DNA of 64,000 nt from Acidimicrobiia bacterium (GCA_022825005.1 JAJDYU010000069.1:124001-188000), one strand, 5' to 3'; counted from the stretch's first letter, positions 39,331 through 48,950 are shown. Program-made: numbers and translations. The notes: generated by a model not told the origin, from the letters alone.

Positions 39331-40209
39331 TCATGGGCTGAGAATGGCCGCCACCGCCGGATACCCAATGAGTCCCAAAAATCCTGTGAACAGGAGTACC
39401 ACTGGAAGCGACATGTGCTCGGTAGCTTGCTGGGCTTCTGTTTCCGCCTCGTTCAACGCCCGCTCTCGCAATCCTCGGGCTTTGATGCGCAAGGACGATC
39501 GAACTCGTGACCCAGAAGTTCCGGCCAGCTTCAGCCAGGCCGCCAACTCCTCTAGTTCTGGTGAACCAAGGTCACGACTTAGATTCTCTAGTGCCGTCCA
39601 TGGCGGTTCATTCGCCAACTGAGCTTGCCGCAAGGTCTTCTGGATTTCGGTAAATCCCCAGGCAGAACCTAGGTCTGCCGCGTCAGCCAGCGCCCGTTCC
39701 ATGCCTAAGCCTCCCGACAAGTGGAGTCCCACCAAGTCCAGATAGGCGCTGACGTGATTCCGCAGTTCTCGACGACGCCTTCGGGCTCTTTCCCGCAGAG
39801 ACAAATCCGGAACGAAAAAGAAGATGCCTCCCGCCAAGAGCGACGCCATGACCACGACCATGGGTGAGACCCAGGCGCTGGCCAACCAGGTGACGACCCA
39901 GACTCCTACGGGCAATCCCACCCCAAGTACCAGCATCCCGAGCTTCGCCAAAGCCAGTGCTTCTGCTGTTTGCCCGGCAGCTCTGAGTTCACGCTCAACT
40001 CGGTGTCCTCTAAGGGCCAAGCGACCAAACGTCTGCACTGCGACACGACCCATTCGCTCTCGGCGCGTCTTGGACTGGGTGGTGAGGTCAACTGGCTGGC
40101 TCAGTTCGCTCAGCCTGTTTTGAAGTGCTTCTCGAGGGGGAAACAGACCCCACAGGGCCACAGCGAGACCAAGACCGATCATGGTGCCCAGGGTTAGACC
40201 AACGATCAT
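39331..40209 (-). CDS. tadC: Tad assembly inner-membrane protein TadC
   Basis: The 292-residue type II secretion F-domain protein has helices near 1-20, 90-125 and 265-290 and the cytoplasmic core (HLSGGLGMERALADAADLG, LRQAQLANEPPWTALENLSR). It forms the assembly platform with TadB. The start overlaps the TadB stop by ATGA. Confidence 0.9.
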   Translation of the reverse strand: MIVGLTLGTMIGLGLAVALWGLFPPREALQNRLSELSQPVDLTTQSKTRRERMGRVAVQTFGRLALRGHRVERELRAAGQTAEALALAKLGMLVLGVGLPVGVWVVTWLASAWVSPMVVVMASLLAGGIFFFVPDLSLRERARRRRRELRNHVSAYLDLVGLHLSGGLGMERALADAADLGSAWGFTEIQKTLRQAQLANEPPWTALENLSRDLGSPELEELAAWLKLAGTSGSRVRSSLRIKARGLRERALNEAETEAQQATEHMSLPVVLLFTGFLGLIGYPAVAAILSP

Positions 40210-41093
40210 CGGGGATGCTCTCTGGCTGGGCTTGGGACAAGAGGAGATCGATGCACCTCCAAAATCCGAGGCGGGCTGCTGAACCGACTCATTCTCTCGA
40301 GGGCAATTCCCGAACCGATGAACAGCCCGCCGATCACGGCCAGTGCTACCTGTCCTGACACGGTGTCGAAGGGCGCCAGGTAACTTCTGCTGAAGCCCAC
40401 CATGGCAATGGAGAACACGGCCACCACCCCGGCTATCAAGCGGGCAGAGGCGAACTGGCGAGCTCGGGAGGCCTCGATCCGCAAACGCATTGACACTTCT
40501 TGACGGGTGTTTTCAGCGAGTTCGTCTAGCGATTCCTGCAAGGAACCCACCTGGTTGGTCGCCGCAAGCCCGAGCGACACTGCAACGGTGTCGGCAACCG
40601 CGTGATCTACCTCGTCGGCGAATTTGGCCAGGGCAACTGGTAGGGACTCCCGTTCAGCCCGGGCGGCCAGCTGCCTGACGGGAGCACGCAATGTGGCGGG
40701 AGCAGAATCTGCGGTGGCCTTCAAGGTCTCGGTCAAACCCGATGCTGCGCTGATTGTGTCCCGCAACATATCCACCCAGGTAGCCAGGGCGTTCATGCGG
40801 TCCGTCTCCCGGTCGCGTTTTGACTTGGCCCGGAGCACAGTCGGGGAAAGGAATGCAGCAATGCCCACAACAAAGCCGGCGACCAGCCATCCGGTTGACA
40901 CGATTGCTGCCGCGGCCCCGGCAACGGCGATGGCCATGCGAATCACAAGTCGCGTGAGTGATCCTTGGAACCAGGCGCCCGGCCTCCGGCGGCGGGCTTC
41001 CGGTGTTGGTGAGAAGCCGCGCAGGCCCATGATTGTGGTGAACACGCCGGTTCCCAACGCCGCCCCAAGAATCGCTCCGATCAGCGAGGACAC
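40206..41093 (-). CDS. tadB: Tad assembly inner-membrane protein TadB
   Basis: The 295-residue type II secretion F-domain protein has N-terminal helices and the core segment (ATWVDMLRDTISAASGLTETLKATADSAP, SLQESLDELAENTRQEVSMRLRIEASRARQFASARLI). It overlaps the ATPase gene by 13 nt and pairs with TadC. Confidence 0.91.
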   Translation of the reverse strand: MSSLIGAILGAALGTGVFTTIMGLRGFSPTPEARRRRPGAWFQGSLTRLVIRMAIAVAGAAAAIVSTGWLVAGFVVGIAAFLSPTVLRAKSKRDRETDRMNALATWVDMLRDTISAASGLTETLKATADSAPATLRAPVRQLAARAERESLPVALAKFADEVDHAVADTVAVSLGLAATNQVGSLQESLDELAENTRQEVSMRLRIEASRARQFASARLIAGVVAVFSIAMVGFSRSYLAPFDTVSGQVALAVIGGLFIGSGIALERMSRFSSPPRILEVHRSPLVPSPAREHPR

Positions 41094-42385
41094 TTCAAAT
41101 CCTCATGGGCCAACGCGCCCTCCCAAGAAGAAGACCCAAACCCCGCACTGGCCAAACGCTGTCGGGTTGAGTCTTGCAAGTCGGCGCACGGCTGAGCCGT
41201 TTCTGATCCTGTGGCCGCAAATATCTCCACGCTGGTCACCTGGCCAGCCGAAGTGCCTGTGACCTCGCGCACCGATCTCACTCGACGCTGGCCATCGCGG
41301 GCTCTGCTCACATGGACCACGAGGTCGATGCTCTCCGCGACCATGCGGTTGGTGGCCTCTACCGGTATGTGCTCCGTGGATCGCAAGGCGTAGGTGGCGA
41401 TCTTGCTGAAGGCTGCCTGGGAGGAGTTGGCGTGAATCGTGCACATCGATCCGTCGTTGCCTGTGGAAAGTGCCGAGAGCATGTCGACCACCTCGGCCCC
41501 CCGAACCTCGCCCACAATCAACCGGTCGGGCGACATGGCCAACGCATTGCGAACTAGCTGCTGCATTGTGATCTCGCCAGTTCCCTCGATGTTGGCCGTG
41601 CGGGTTTCCAACTCGATCACGTCACGATGCCGATCGGGGTGTGAGGCCAGACCCAGCTCCAATCGATCTTCAATGGTGATTAGCCGCTCATCGGGATCAC
41701 AGGCATTCAAGAGGGCGCGCAACATCGTTGTCTTTCCCGCGTTGGTTCCACCGCACACGATGATGCTCATTCGGGAGCTTACGGCCGCGTCCAGGAATTC
41801 CCTCAGCGTCTCGTCGAGGGTGCCCATTTCGTAGAGGTCGCTCAATGTGACCTGATCATGGCGATGTCGACGAATCGATACTGCCGGACGCTCAGACACC
41901 GCCATTACAGCGTTTAGGCGGGATCCGTCGGGTAGTCGCAGGTCCAGAAATGGGTTTGCCATGTCGAACCGCCTTTCGTTGCGGCCCAGCCGAGCGGCTG
42001 CCCGCCGTATGAGCTCGATCAGCTCATCATCCGAATCAGCGATGGCCTCAACGCGTCGCTTCGTGCCCCCTGCATGATGGACCCAAACCGTGTCACATCC
42101 GTTCACACTCACGTTTTCCACCGATTGGTCCGCCAACAATCGATCGATGGGCCCGAGTCCGAACAGCGTGGCCAGAACTTCGTCAGCAATTCGAGCCTCT
42201 TCAGGTTCGTCGAGTGGGGGCAGGAATGCCCTGGCTCGGTCCGCTGCTATGACGTCAAGCGCCTCAAGGATGAACTGTCTGGCCAGGGCAGCTTGCTCCA
42301 GGCGGTTGCCGAGACGGTCTGATTCGGTTTGCTCTAGTTCGTGGGTGACCATGGCAAGCACCCGGTCGATGACGGGAGAAGTCAC
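41081..42385 (-). CDS. tadA: Tad secretion ATPase TadA/CpaF
   Basis: The 434-residue hexameric ATPase powers pilus assembly. Motifs: Walker A VCGGTNAGKTTMLRALL, the Asp box ITIEDRLELGL, Walker B-like PDRLIVGEVRGAE, and the His box MCTIHANS. The long N-terminal domain is as in CpaF. It is coupled to the upstream ParA-like gene (shared base at 42385). Confidence 0.94.
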   Translation of the reverse strand: MTSPVIDRVLAMVTHELEQTESDRLGNRLEQAALARQFILEALDVIAADRARAFLPPLDEPEEARIADEVLATLFGLGPIDRLLADQSVENVSVNGCDTVWVHHAGGTKRRVEAIADSDDELIELIRRAAARLGRNERRFDMANPFLDLRLPDGSRLNAVMAVSERPAVSIRRHRHDQVTLSDLYEMGTLDETLREFLDAAVSSRMSIIVCGGTNAGKTTMLRALLNACDPDERLITIEDRLELGLASHPDRHRDVIELETRTANIEGTGEITMQQLVRNALAMSPDRLIVGEVRGAEVVDMLSALSTGNDGSMCTIHANSSQAAFSKIATYALRSTEHIPVEATNRMVAESIDLVVHVSRARDGQRRVRSVREVTGTSAGQVTSVEIFAATGSETAQPCADLQDSTRQRLASAGFGSSSWEGALAHEDLKCPR

Positions 42386-43131
42386 TACGCCGCCTCTCGG
42401 CTATCCGCCGCTGCTTGCAAGCGGAAGTGGATTCGATGGACGAGCTCAGTAAGCGTTCGCCACAGCAGCAGCCGGCGATGGCGCTGATTGACAGGAAATC
42501 CGCCGACAAGCGCCTGGGTCACTCTCGGCTCGTGGGCCATAACGCCCAAGAGATCGAGCTGAGATGCCTTCGCCATCTCTGTAGGTGGGTAGGGCCGGTC
42601 GCCAACGCAGACCAGAGCGGTCGGGATGTCTTCAGAGAGAACCCTTCGTGCCTGGTGAACCAGGGGGACGAGCTGGTCGAACCGGGGATGAGCGACAAGG
42701 ATGAGCAGGTCGCAGTGCTTGATGAGTTCGGCAGCCGGAGAGTGAAGCCGCACCCGACCAACGTCAACCACCGCGTCGATCTCTTCAAGTTGGCCGAGGC
42801 CCTCTGCCAGTCGCTCAGCCAAATGGGAGAGGATCCGGGTGGTTGTCTCGCCGCACCCAGGTGCAACCAGGGCAGGCAGATGCCCAGCCAGCGGCTGGCA
42901 ACTCGCCTGGAGCCGGCTGATCGTCATTTCGTGTCGGGTGGTTCCCGAAAGCTCCACCAGTGAGGGTGTAGATGCCAGCCCAAACCGAGCGGCCAATACC
43001 CCGCCATCGCCATCCGCTTCCACCACGACGGCTCGTCGTCCGGTGGTCGGTTCCCATGACTGCCCGAGCCCAACCGACAAGCTGGTCACGCCCGGGCTGG
43101 CCTTTGCGCTGCCCACGGCGATGATGCTCAT
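42385..43131 (-). CDS. TadZ/CpaE-like ParA-family protein with degenerate P-loop
   Basis: The 248-residue MinD/ParA-fold protein starts SIIAVGSAKASPGVTSLSVGLGQ. The usual KGGxGKT/S is replaced by KASPGVT, so ATP hydrolysis may be weak or lost, which also occurs in atypical TadZ proteins. The second strand AVVVEADGDGG corresponds to DxDxQ. TadZ/CpaE directs Tad machines to the pole, and its place between CpaB- and TadA-like genes fits. Confidence 0.78.
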   Translation of the reverse strand: MSIIAVGSAKASPGVTSLSVGLGQSWEPTTGRRAVVVEADGDGGVLAARFGLASTPSLVELSGTTRHEMTISRLQASCQPLAGHLPALVAPGCGETTTRILSHLAERLAEGLGQLEEIDAVVDVGRVRLHSPAAELIKHCDLLILVAHPRFDQLVPLVHQARRVLSEDIPTALVCVGDRPYPPTEMAKASQLDLLGVMAHEPRVTQALVGGFPVNQRHRRLLLWRTLTELVHRIHFRLQAAADSREAA

Positions 43132-43838
43132 GGAACTGCTCCGGCAAGTGCTTGCTGTCGGATCGGGGGACCTTCTCGCGTCGGGAATTCCTCGGGCAGG
43201 AGAATCAACCGCAATTCGCGGTTGGCTGCCACGTTGCTGATGTGGACGGCATCGTCAACGGGGACCAAGAGCGATACAAATAGGGCATCTTGGCCTGAGT
43301 CCATTACCTCGCTTGCTTCGGCCACTGTGGCCCGGACGGTCTCGACGGCAATGCCGGAAAAGCTGGTCAGATGTGACGGGTTGTGTCCTGTTGCCGCGTA
43401 CTGGCTGCGGCTCTCACTGACGGCCACCACCCCGACCGGTTGGCCGGGACCCAAGTGGGCGATTGGGTATTCGCCGGGATGGAGAACTGCACCGACCATT
43501 GCCATGTCCCCATCGATTGGCGAACTCGACAGCAAGAGTCCAGGGTGAAGGATCGTTCCTTCGGGGATGCCGGCTCGAACTGTGCGTCCCACCACGGATT
43601 CCAAATCGGCCATGGGCACGAAACCTGCGCCTTGATCGCTGGCCAATTCCACCGCTCTCAGATCGTCGATCTCAACCGTCGATCCGGCAGGGATGTCTCG
43701 GTTGGCCACGGCTACCGCGGTTCGGTTGCTGAGCGACGATGCCCATAAGGCGAAGATGATCGCTGCGGTGAGGGTGACGGTCAGCCCGAGTACCACCCAA
43801 GGGATCTGACGCCGACGATCCTCGCTTGCCATCCGCAT
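43128..43838 (-). CDS. SAF-domain protein (CpaB/RcpC-like)
   Basis: The 236-residue protein has a transmembrane helix (about 14-33) and a SAF domain (VAVANRDIPAGSTVEIDDLRAVELAS, GRTVRAGIPEGTILHPGLL) that binds sugars in periplasm-facing CpaB proteins. It is the first gene of the Tad operon. CpaB works with a secretin in Gram-negatives, but here there is none, as in other actinobacterial Tad loci. It overlaps the next gene by ATGA. Confidence 0.83.
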   Translation of the reverse strand: MRMASEDRRRQIPWVVLGLTVTLTAAIIFALWASSLSNRTAVAVANRDIPAGSTVEIDDLRAVELASDQGAGFVPMADLESVVGRTVRAGIPEGTILHPGLLLSSSPIDGDMAMVGAVLHPGEYPIAHLGPGQPVGVVAVSESRSQYAATGHNPSHLTSFSGIAVETVRATVAEASEVMDSGQDALFVSLLVPVDDAVHISNVAANRELRLILLPEEFPTREGPPIRQQALAGAVP

Positions 43839-43938
43839 GGGTTGTTACCGAGAGGTCGGGAGGGGAGCCGTGAGGTCGCTCCGAAGGCCTCAATCTGCCA
43901 CACCTCGCTCAATAAAGCAAGGTGTATTTCAATTCGTT

Positions 43939-44505
43939 CTACGAATTGCTGTTCGGCTGGAATTGGCAGATGTGGGGGAGTTGGCGGTAGCGCTCGCCCA
44001 CGTCGAGGCCGTATCCCACCACAAAGTCGGGCGGGATCTCGAAGCCCACGTAGCGCAGGTCGAGGTCTTCGTATTGGCGGCCCTTGCGCACCAGCAGGGC
44101 GCAAACTTCGAGGCTGGCGGGGTTGCGGGCGGCGAGGTTCTTGCGGAGGTAGTTGAGGGTCAGGCCGCTGTCGATGATGTCTTCCACCAGGATCACGTCG
44201 CGCCCGGCCAGGTCCAGGTCCAGGTCTTTGACAATCCTCACCACGCCGCTGGTGCGGGTGGAGCTGCCGTACGACGAAACCGCCATGAAATCGAACTCCA
44301 CCGGGAGGTCGATGGCCCGGGCCAGATCGGCCATGAACATGAAGGCGCCCTTGAGCACGCCCACCAGCAGGGGCGCCCGGCCCTGGTAGTCGGTGGTGAT
44401 GCGGGAACCGAGGTCGGCGATGCAGTCGGTCAGCTCCTCGTTGGAGATCAGGATCGGACCGGGGTCGCCGTTGCCGCTGGTCGCCTCGGTGGACACGAGG
44501 GCCAA
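43939..44505 (-). CDS. hpt: hypoxanthine-guanine phosphoribosyltransferase
   Basis: The 188-residue purine-salvage enzyme has the PRPP motif VILVEDIIDSGLTL, LVGVLKGAFMFMADL, and the substrate-binding DFVVGYGLD. It lies beside tilS, the conserved tilS-hpt order. The 100 nt between it and the Tad operon hold nothing I recognise. Confidence 0.95.
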   Translation of the reverse strand: MALVSTEATSGNGDPGPILISNEELTDCIADLGSRITTDYQGRAPLLVGVLKGAFMFMADLARAIDLPVEFDFMAVSSYGSSTRTSGVVRIVKDLDLDLAGRDVILVEDIIDSGLTLNYLRKNLAARNPASLEVCALLVRKGRQYEDLDLRYVGFEIPPDFVVGYGLDVGERYRQLPHICQFQPNSNS

Positions 44506-44516
44506 CCTAGTGGTGC

Positions 44517-45398
44517 TTATCTTTGGAGGCCGAGCCGTTGGGAAGATCGGTTTACCCGCCAGCCTCCGCCAATTTCAGTGGATCGAGCTTCATTTCGCGC
44601 CACAGCCAAAACCCGCTCGATGGCCGCGGCGTCGGGCGGGTGCTCGGCGTTGGTTTCCCGCTGGATCCACCGTCGCAGCGCCATCTGGGCCAGAGGCTCG
44701 GGGGCCTCGGCCATCGCTTTGGCGTCGGTGGGGTCGATGGCGGCGGCCAGCTCGTCGAGCAGGTCGCGGACCGCGCCCGTCAGGGTGGCGCCTCGGGCGA
44801 TGATCGGCACCACGTCTCGGTCGGCGATGTCGCAGAGCAGGGGCAGCAGCTCGTGGCGGATCCGGTTGCGGCGGTGGGCGGGGTCGAGGTTCGACGGGTC
44901 TTGCACCGGCGCCAGCCCCTGGGCCTGGCACAGCGCCTGGGTTTCGCTCCGGCGCAGGCCGAGCAGCGGTCGGCGGGCCGGGTCGATGCCGGCCAGGCCG
45001 TCGAGCCCCGCTCCCCGGATGAGGTTCAACAGCACTGTCTCGGCCTGGTCGTCGGCGGTGTGGCCGGTGAGCACGCCGGCGGGCAGCACGCCGTAGCGGG
45101 CTTGGCGGGCCCGGGCCTCCAGGTTGGGCCCGGGTTCGCAATGGGCGGAGCGGGCCTCGAAGGCCGCCCCCCAGCGGGTGGCGGCCTCCTCCACCACGTC
45201 GGCCTCAGCGGCCGAGCCCGGGCGCAGCCCGTGGTCCACGTGCCAGGCGGTCACCTTGCAGCCCGCCTCCGAGGCCAGCACCAAAAGCGCCAGCGAGTCG
45301 GGCCCGCCCGACACCGCGCAGTCCACTGCGGCGCTCGCGGAGGGGCCAGCAGAGGGAAACGTGCAGCGCGCCAGCAGGTCGGGGATTTCGACGCTCAA
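44517..45398 (-). CDS. tilS: tRNA(Ile)-lysidine synthase
   Basis: The 293-residue PP-loop ATPase converts CAU-anticodon tRNA-Ile to lysidine-34. It has the P-loop VSGGPDSLALL, HVDHGLRPGS, LTGHTADDQAETVLLNLIRGAG and DPSNLDPAHRRNRIRHELLP. The start TTG 45398 overlaps the protease stop TGA (TTGA). The C-terminal domains are shorter than in E. coli, as is typical of actinobacteria. Confidence 0.94.
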   Translation of the reverse strand: MSVEIPDLLARCTFPSAGPSASAAVDCAVSGGPDSLALLVLASEAGCKVTAWHVDHGLRPGSAAEADVVEEAATRWGAAFEARSAHCEPGPNLEARARQARYGVLPAGVLTGHTADDQAETVLLNLIRGAGLDGLAGIDPARRPLLGLRRSETQALCQAQGLAPVQDPSNLDPAHRRNRIRHELLPLLCDIADRDVVPIIARGATLTGAVRDLLDELAAAIDPTDAKAMAEAPEPLAQMALRRWIQRETNAEHPPDAAAIERVLAVARNEARSTEIGGGWRVNRSSQRLGLQR

Positions 45399-46480
45399 AC
45401 GGGCGCTTGGGCGGGGGTGCCGTTAAGGCGGTCGATCCACTGCTGGGGGTTGCGGATCTCGGTCATGGTGGGCAGCCGTTCGGAACACTCCCACACCCGG
45501 TTCAAGAGCTCGGGGCCGCCCCGGGCCTCCACCGTCTCGATGAACGCCTCGCCGGCGGCGTACTGGTTCAGCTTGGCCTCGATGCCGATGATGCGCTGCA
45601 CCATCTTGGACACCCCCTTGGCCGAGTTGCGCCGATGGCGCAGCACCCGGGCGAACCGGCTGGCGTCGGGGATGTGGCTGGCGCCGGCCCGGTCCATGGT
45701 GATGTCTCCGTGGCCCTCCAAAAGGCTCATCATGCCGCCGATGCGATCCAGCACCGCCTTCTGCTCGGGGGTGGCCAATAGGGCGGGGAGGCCTCCGTCA
45801 GCCAGCGGGTCTTCCCCCCGGCGCCGGGCCTCCAACACCTGCTTGGCCACTTGCTTGAAGTGCTCCAGGTCGGGCTCAGCCGCGTCGAGGGCGTCTTGCA
45901 CCAGGCCTAGGAAGTAGGGGCGGAGCCACTCGATGCCGGTGAATTGGGCCCGGTGGGTGGTCTCGTGCAAAGCCAGCCAAAGGCGGAACTGGCGGGGGTC
46001 GAAGCCGTGTTTGTGCTCGAGGGCCATCACGTTGGGCCCCACGTAATAGACCATGTCCTGGTCTTCGGGCCGCTCGTCCTCGATGATGAGCAGGTCGTAC
46101 TGGCCCAGCACCCGGGTGGACATCCACCCCAGTACCGCCCCCATCTCGGTGCCGCTCACCCGCTGGGCCACGGGGGCCAGCCACGAGTACGACACCCGCT
46201 CGGCCATCTTGTCGGTCACCGGGCGCAGCAGTCGCTGGAAGGAGGCCACATTGGCGGCCACCCACCCGGCTCTGGTGGTCACCTGGGCCCGGGCCGCCCC
46301 ACTCATCGACTTCAATCCCGTCTCGGCGGCCACCAGCTCCTCGGCCTGGGCAGTCAGCTCGGCCAACTCGGGGGAGAGGCTGCGGTAGTGGTAGGAGTCG
46401 ATGAACGGCTCATGGCCGCCCACCTTCTTGGCTACCCGCTCAGCCAGCCGCCAGTCGACTGGATCGGCTGCTGCAACCAC
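45395..46480 (-). CDS. zinc-dependent metalloprotease (DUF2342, F420-associated family)
   Basis: The 361-residue protein has the zinc motif HETTHRAQF near residue 173 and the family segments DWRLAERVAKKVG, LGQYDLLIIEDE and VYYVGPNVMALEHKHG. It belongs to an actinobacterial family annotated as zinc-dependent metalloprotease or 'coenzyme F420 biosynthesis-associated'; the substrate is unknown. The start is GTG 46480. It is coupled to tilS. Confidence 0.9.
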   Translation of the reverse strand: MVAAADPVDWRLAERVAKKVGGHEPFIDSYHYRSLSPELAELTAQAEELVAAETGLKSMSGAARAQVTTRAGWVAANVASFQRLLRPVTDKMAERVSYSWLAPVAQRVSGTEMGAVLGWMSTRVLGQYDLLIIEDERPEDQDMVYYVGPNVMALEHKHGFDPRQFRLWLALHETTHRAQFTGIEWLRPYFLGLVQDALDAAEPDLEHFKQVAKQVLEARRRGEDPLADGGLPALLATPEQKAVLDRIGGMMSLLEGHGDITMDRAGASHIPDASRFARVLRHRRNSAKGVSKMVQRIIGIEAKLNQYAAGEAFIETVEARGGPELLNRVWECSERLPTMTEIRNPQQWIDRLNGTPAQAPV

Positions 46481-46486
46481 CGGGGA

Positions 46487-46663
46487 TTACTCGGTGTCGT
46501 CGGCGCTCTGTGATCTGATTTCCCGCTGGTGCCGACTGTTGTAGCGGGGGGCCACCACCTTGGTGAAGTAGCCGACGATGGTGGCAATCACCAAGGGAAC
46601 GGTCGCGATGACCAGCACCAGGGCGATCCACCAGTGCCACACAACGGCGGCGATCAAATCCAT
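46487..46663 (-). CDS. short single-span membrane protein
   Basis: A 58-residue frame from ATG 46663 reads MDLIAAVVWHWWIALVLVIATV, one hydrophobic span (about 4-33), followed by a basic cytosolic tail ending SQSADDTE. Its stop lies 7 nt before the metalloprotease start, so it is probably in that operon. No family is recognised. Composition, TM topology and position support a real gene. Confidence 0.6.
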   Translation of the reverse strand: MDLIAAVVWHWWIALVLVIATVPLVIATIVGYFTKVVAPRYNSRHQREIRSQSADDTE

Positions 46664-46733
46664 GGGTTCACCCTACGCCACTGGTTCCCAGTAGCTCCAC
46701 GCCAAGACGGGAGCGGTCGCATGATCCAGTCAT

Positions 46734-47018
46734 TCAGAAATCCTGGATGTCCAGGTCGTCGAGCACAACCCGCTGGAGGGTCTCGCTGATCCGTACTTGC
46801 AGGGAGGCGGGGGCCGACTCCCGACAGGCCTGGCTCATGGCCAGCTTGAAGCGCACCTCCACGTCGAGGATCTGAATGCAGGGCAGGCAATTGGCCAGCT
46901 CAATCCGTACTCGGCTCACGTCCTCCACGGTGGGCTGGCCATCCAGGGCCTGGGCAATGAGCTGGCGCGAGAGGTCGCACTGATTGGGAACCCCCAAGCA
47001 AGGCTCATCCCTCGTCAT
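46734..47018 (-). CDS. SigR-type anti-sigma factor, zinc motif altered
   Basis: The 94-residue protein starts at ATG 47018 behind CGGAGG. It resembles RsrA/mycothiol-system anti-sigma-R proteins: a CxxC (C44-LP-C47) follows IELAN. In RsrA the motif is HxxxCxxC, with a His four residues before the first Cys; here that position is Glu40. It lies directly behind the SigR gene. Redox release of the sigma by disulfide formation is the family behaviour; whether it holds here with Glu is unknown. Confidence 0.8.
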   Translation of the reverse strand: MTRDEPCLGVPNQCDLSRQLIAQALDGQPTVEDVSRVRIELANCLPCIQILDVEVRFKLAMSQACRESAPASLQVRISETLQRVVLDDLDIQDF

Positions 47019-47035
47019 CGCAGTGCCTCCGAATA

Positions 47036-47635
47036 TCAGATGCCAGCCGGCGCCGGCGCTCGGTCGGGGTCGGGCGGATCAACCCAGCCCCTTGTCTGTC
47101 CGAACTCTAACAACCGCTTTTGCAGCGTTTTTCTTCCCCGATGCAGGCGGCTCATGACGGTGCCCATGGGCACGTCGAGGATTTCGGCGATCTCCTTGTA
47201 GGCGAAGCCCTCCACATCGGCCAACAGCACAGCGATCCGGTACTCCTCGGGCAGCGACTCCAGGGCGTCGATGATCTCCGACTCGGTGATCGTCTCCATG
47301 AGCACGTCCTCGGCGCTGGCGCCCAGCGCAGCTTTGGTATCGCCCCCCAGCCGCTGGTGCAGATAGAGGTCTTCGACTCCGGCCAGATCAACCGACTGCG
47401 GTTTCCGCTGCTTGCTCCGGTAGGAGTTGATGAAGGCGTTGGTGAGGATGCGGAACAGCCAGGCCCGCAGGTTGGTGCCCTCCTGGAAGTTGCCGAACCC
47501 CCGGTAGGCCCGCAGGTAGGTCTCTTGCACCAGGTCTTCAGCGTCGGCTGTGTTGCGAGTCATTCGCCGGGCCGCCGAGTAGAGCTGGTCCATGTACTCC
47601 ATGGCCTGTTCGGCGAATTTGGCTTGGTCAGCCAT
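47036..47635 (-). CDS. sigR: ECF sigma factor SigR/SigH-like
   Basis: The 199-residue sigma has [41 protein letters not shown] (region 2) and [48 protein letters not shown] (region 4), close to SigR/SigH, which control the thiol-oxidative stress regulon. It is followed at 17 nt by its cognate anti-sigma gene. I found no clear GGAAT/GTT SigR promoter upstream. Confidence 0.93.
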   Translation of the reverse strand: MADQAKFAEQAMEYMDQLYSAARRMTRNTADAEDLVQETYLRAYRGFGNFQEGTNLRAWLFRILTNAFINSYRSKQRKPQSVDLAGVEDLYLHQRLGGDTKAALGASAEDVLMETITESEIIDALESLPEEYRIAVLLADVEGFAYKEIAEILDVPMGTVMSRLHRGRKTLQKRLLEFGQTRGWVDPPDPDRAPAPAGI

Positions 47636-47708
47636 CTTGATCCCAGCTTACTGCTGCGATCGGCAGATGTGATCGCGACTGAGATGAACAAATGGTGAAT
47701 AGCAAACG

Positions 47709-48950
47709 CTATTTCAAACCCGGTCCGCCCACCTGCTCACGCCACGGGACGTGCTTGTCCACCCGGGGCTCGGGGGGCAGCCCGAGCACTCGCTCGGCCA
47801 TGTTGTTGCGGTGTACCTCGTCGGTGCCCCCGCCGATCGATCCCCAGAACCGGTTCAGCGCCTCATTGGCCCACACCGCGGTGTCGGCGTGGTCGCCGGC
47901 CACCCCGTATCCCCCCAGCATTCCCACACCGAGGTTGCCCCGGTCGCGGCGGCTCTCCGACCAGTACACCTTCAGGGTCGAGCCGTCGAACGCGGGCTGG
48001 CGACCCCGGTGCACGTCTTCTTGCAATCGCCGGCCCATCCAGTCGAGCAGCTTCTCTCTGGTGAAGGCCTGGGCCAGCTCTTGGCGGACCATCGGGTCTT
48101 GGGCCGTGCCCCACCGCTGGGCCAGTGCGATCAGGTTGGCTGCGCTGTCGGCCCGGTCCATGCCGCCGCCGATCATGGTGGACTCGTTGGCCAGCACCAG
48201 CCGGGCCACCGCCCACCCGGAGTTCACCTCGCCGACCACGTTTTCGGCCGGGATCCTCACGTCGCTCAAGAACACCTCGTTGAAGTGGGCCGACCCATTG
48301 ATGGTGCGGATGGGGCGGGGGTCCACGCCGGTGGTGTTCATGTCCACCAAAAAGAACGTGATCCCCTTGTGCTTGGGGGCGTCGGGATCGGTGCGGGCCA
48401 ACAGGATTCCCCAGTCGCACAGGTGGGCTGAGGAGTTCCACACCTTTTGGCCGTTCACCACGAACTCGTCGCCGTCGCGTTCGGCCCTGGTCGACAGGTT
48501 GGCCAGGTCCGACCCGGCGCCGGGCTCGCTGAACAGCTGGCACCACACCACGTCGCCCCGCAGCATGGGCTCCAGGTGGCGGCCCTTCTGCTCGTCGGTG
48601 CCGAAGTGGCCGATGGCCGGTCCGGCCAAAGCGATACCGGCGGCCAGAAACCCGCTGGTGACGTCGAACTGGGCGGCCTCCTGCTGGAAGATCTGCCGCT
48701 GCCAGCGCTCGCCGCCCCGGCCGCCGTGGTCCACGGGCCAGTCGATGGCCGCCCACCCGCTGTCGTACAACTCCCGCTGCCACTCCCGGCAGCGGTCCAT
48801 GTGGGCCTTCTCCGCGGCAGCATCGTGATGGGTGGTTCGAGTGGACCAGCCGTCGCCGTCTTCGCGCAATGGGGCCCGGGCTTCCAGCCACGCCCGCGCT
48901 TCTGCTCTGAACGCCGCTTGCTGCGCAGTGTCCTCGGAGTGTTCGGCCAC
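47709..48950 (-). CDS. acyl-CoA dehydrogenase
   Basis: The 413-residue flavoenzyme of the large-chain/FadE type has FSEPGAGSDLANLSTRAERDGDEFVVNGQKVWNSS as the FAD/substrate loop and NRFWGSIGGGTDEVHRNNMAERVLGL as the C-terminal signature. The start is at 48950. It is divergent from the methyltransferase gene. The nearby P450s, BVMO and sulfatases suggest use on a polycyclic, branched or sulfated substrate, as inference only. Confidence 0.94.
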   Translation of the reverse strand: MAEHSEDTAQQAAFRAEARAWLEARAPLREDGDGWSTRTTHHDAAAEKAHMDRCREWQRELYDSGWAAIDWPVDHGGRGGERWQRQIFQQEAAQFDVTSGFLAAGIALAGPAIGHFGTDEQKGRHLEPMLRGDVVWCQLFSEPGAGSDLANLSTRAERDGDEFVVNGQKVWNSSAHLCDWGILLARTDPDAPKHKGITFFLVDMNTTGVDPRPIRTINGSAHFNEVFLSDVRIPAENVVGEVNSGWAVARLVLANESTMIGGGMDRADSAANLIALAQRWGTAQDPMVRQELAQAFTREKLLDWMGRRLQEDVHRGRQPAFDGSTLKVYWSESRRDRGNLGVGMLGGYGVAGDHADTAVWANEALNRFWGSIGGGTDEVHRNNMAERVLGLPPEPRVDKHVPWREQVGGPGLK

